Source of the DNA: Sphaerulina vaccinii
Lineage: Eukaryota > Ascomycota > Dothideomycetes > Mycosphaerellales > Mycosphaerellaceae
NCBI GenBank assembly: GCA_022570795.1
Contig: JAKUDP010000004.1
Span: 1,922,001-1,986,000, forward strand
Length of the DNA stretch: 64,000 nucleotides
Direction: 5' to 3'
The notes below the pieces were generated by a model, which was not told the origin of the DNA, ran no database searches, and saw nothing but the letters and a program-made list of their open reading frames with translations. Made by a program: the position numbers and the translations under genes. Positions 63,649-64,000 of the stretch are shown one piece after another (within the stretch, counting starts at the first letter, position 1; each line of letters starts with the position of its first letter).

Positions 63649-64000
63649 TCAGACCTCCTCCACGAGCTCCCACTCCCCATCCATCTCAGTAGCCGCAGCA
63701 GCATCACTCTCCTTCGCAATAAGCACAAAGCCGAAAGCCTCGTCCTCCTTGGCCTCTTTGCCGCTGGTTTGAGTGACTTCGGAGCTGAGAAATGTCAATA
63801 CAAACGGGACTCGAGGCCACTTAGAGTTATACTTACATCTCGAACGGATTGTATCCCTCGCTATTCTGTCCGCTGTAAGCTGGGCGACACAAAGCGGCGG
63901 CTCTGATATTGAGATATCTGACATTGTCAACACGAGCACGACTCGAGGCCATATTGCATATCACTTACTGCTCGAATAGATCATCTCCCGCAAGCTCTTC
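63649..64000 (-). CDS. 3' part of a gene cut by the window end
   Basis: Minus-strand exons at 64000-63969 (partial), 63917-63837 and 63784-63649, with introns of 51 and 52 bp (both GTAAGT...CAG). The joined frame reads EELAGDDLFEQYLNIRAAAL, RPAYSGQNSEGYNPFE, then EVTQTSGKEAKEDEAFGF and an acidic end MDGEWELVEEV. The two splices keep phase and give a smooth acidic C-terminus, so the exon calls are good. The N-terminus is outside the window and the family cannot be assigned. Confidence 0.62.

Overview
This window comes from a filamentous ascomycete (Pezizomycotina). Gene families and style point to a Dothideomycete, but that is an inference. The evidence: 40-65 bp introns with GT..AG ends, fungal-type families (2EXR/F-box-like proteins, wax-synthase-like MBOAT, Arp9, DUF2235 hydrolase), and an AT-rich island with the signature of repeat-induced point mutation (RIP), namely loss of CpA/TpG and excess TpA. 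All exon joins here were worked out by hand from splice sites and reading frame; no alignment or database search was run.

Layout. 0.3-6.1 kb: GlcNAc-6-phosphate deacetylase, a mitochondrial ABC1/ADCK-type kinase-like protein, a small membrane protein and a rhodanese/Cdc25-like protein. 6.5-12.5 kb: a divergent pair of MACPF-like (perforin-fold) genes. One encodes a 1325-residue protein with coiled coil, MACPF-like core, jacalin-like and bulb-type lectin regions; the other a compact 336-residue protein. 12.87-29.75 kb: a RIP-degraded transposon island with almost no open frames. Inside it a complete Ty3/gypsy chromovirus (20,046-27,097, two 214-bp LTRs) sits within an older element. That older element carries relics of a RecQ-type helicase and of a large unassigned protein, and its edges show inverted short repeats. 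Tandem repeats lie on the left side.

30-37 kb: a carboxylesterase gene with three apparent single-base deletions, a telomere-repeat-binding-factor-like Myb protein (minus) and, divergent from it, a GDT1-family cation transporter. 37.3-39.8 kb: gene-poor, with a diverged tandem duplication and an interrupted tRNA-Ala-like sequence. 39.8-44.7 kb: methionine-type permease and a large cytoplasmic protein, divergent. 45.3-50 kb: three small cysteine-rich genes (two RING/IBR-like) around a wax-synthase-like gene. 50-64 kb: Arp9, DUF2235 hydrolase, a 2EXR-like protein with C-terminal Cys/His repeats, an F-box-like protein, Arp2/3 subunit 5, a long tail-anchored protein, a secreted-type membrane glycoprotein and a gene cut by the window end.

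Most of the window is core housekeeping sequence. The accessory parts most worth attention are the MACPF pair and the adjoining transposon island, which is 0.4 kb from the smaller MACPF gene.
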